NCBI GenBank assembly: GCA_035041965.1
Contig: JAPYMA010003068.1
Coordinates: 98,374 to 162,373, forward strand
Origin: Anisakis pegreffii
Taxonomy: Eukaryota > Nematoda > Chromadorea > Rhabditida > Anisakidae
Length of the DNA: 64,000 nt
Direction: 5' to 3'
The stretch's first letter is position 1. Each line of letters opens with the position of its first letter. The notes below the pieces were generated by a model. The model ran no database searches. It was given only the letters and a program-made list of their open reading frames with translations, and was not told the origin of the DNA. This document shows, in pieces, positions 63,401 to 64,000 of the stretch. Made by a program: the position numbers and the translations under genes.

Positions 63401-64000
63401 CTTAGGCTTAGGCTTAGGCTTAGGCTTAGGCTTAGGCTTAGGCTTAGGCTTAGGCTTAGGCTTAGGCTTAGGCTTAGGCTTAGGCTTAGGCTTAGGCTTA
63501 GGCTTAGGCTTAGGCTTAGGCTTAGGCTTAGGCTTAGGCTTAGGCTTAGGCTTAGGCTTAGGCTTAGGCTTAGGCTTAGGCTTAGGCTTAGGCTTAGGCT
63601 TAGGCTTAGGCTTAGGCTTAGGCTTAGGCTTAGGCTTAGGCTTAGGCTTAGGCTTGGGCTTGAGCTTAGAGCTTAGGCTTAGGCTTAGGCTTAGGCTTAG
63701 GCTTGGGCTTGGGCTTAGGCTTAGGCTTAGGCTTAGGCTTAGGCTTAGGGCTTTAGGCTTAGGCTTAGGCTTAGGCTTAGGCTTAGGCTTAGGCTTAGGC
63801 TTAGGCTTAGGCTTAGGCTTTAGGCTTAGGCTTGGAGGCTTAGGCTTAGGCGTTGGCTTAGGCTTAGGCTTAGGCTTAGGCTTAGGCTTAGGCTTAGGCT
63901 TGGAGGCTTGCTAGGCTTAGGCTTAGGCTAGGCTTAGGCTTAGGCTTAGGCTTAGGCTTAGGCTTGGTAGGCTTAGGCTAGTTAGGCTTAGGCTTAGGCT
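60401..64000 (+). repeat. Telomeric (TTAGGC)n array
   Basis: TTAGGC is the nematode telomere repeat. It runs without visible variation from 60401 to about 61269, has one extra G at 61270 (TTAGGGC), and then runs without visible variation to about 63654. The last ~345 bases contain variants: TTGGGC, TTGAGC, TTAGAGC, TTTAGGC, TTGGAGGC, GTTGGC and TTGCTAGGC. The G-rich strand points right, so the chromosome end lies to the right and R3HDM4-like is the most distal recognised gene. The long Gly-Leu/Arg-Leu reading frame through it is a translation artefact. Confidence 0.98.

Noticed and set aside
60299..63914. Open frames of 1125 and 86 codons encoding (Gly-Leu)n and (Arg-Leu)n
   Set aside because: They are translations of the TTAGGC telomere array; the switch from GL to RL is just the one-base slip at 61270.

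Overview
This is a nematode chromosome end. The right 3.6 kb is a (TTAGGC)n array, the canonical nematode telomere repeat, written G-rich towards the right. The genes have many short phased introns and AT-rich introns and spacers. Several 3' splice sites look like TTTGAG or AAG rather than a strict TTTTCAG, so I would not call it Caenorhabditis; I leave the lineage open.

Layout. 1-10 kb: two short signal-peptide exons that start otherwise unresolved secreted proteins, copies of a dispersed repeat (called R2 here), a decayed non-LTR retrotransposon, and a 100-N assembly gap flanked by a near-identical 234-bp direct repeat. 10.9-14.8 kb: a complete nine-exon beta-tubulin gene (minus) with a second, divergent copy of its last exon downstream. 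16-17.8 kb: a fold-back element whose arms are built of degenerate ~69-bp tandem repeats. 18.2-23.6 kb: a MKRN2OS-like gene (plus), an unrecognised 209-aa gene (plus), and a convergent spermidine synthase gene (minus) with two intact, phase-matched copies of its sixth exon. 24-28 kb: repeats. 28.8-32.7 kb: a Disabled (DAB) adaptor gene. 33-38 kb: repeats. 39-48.6 kb: a ~30-exon RIC1 gene, partner of the RAB6 exchange factor. 49-53 kb: TIR elements and a BED zinc-finger relic. 53.1-55.3 kb: an R3HDM4-like gene (minus). 56.7-58.2 kb: a TIR element carrying a younger 289-bp insertion with an exact 11-bp target-site duplication. 58.2-60.4 kb: sequence without recognised genes. 60.4-64 kb: telomere repeats.

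The genes are ordinary single-copy housekeeping, trafficking and signalling genes; they do not form a pathway or operon. The most interesting signals are tandem exon duplications in two genes (spermidine synthase and beta-tubulin), the fold-back element, the shared TIR families, and the structure of the telomere array. All exon models were derived by eye from reading-frame continuity, splice-site dinucleotides and remembered family sequences. No alignment or search was run.
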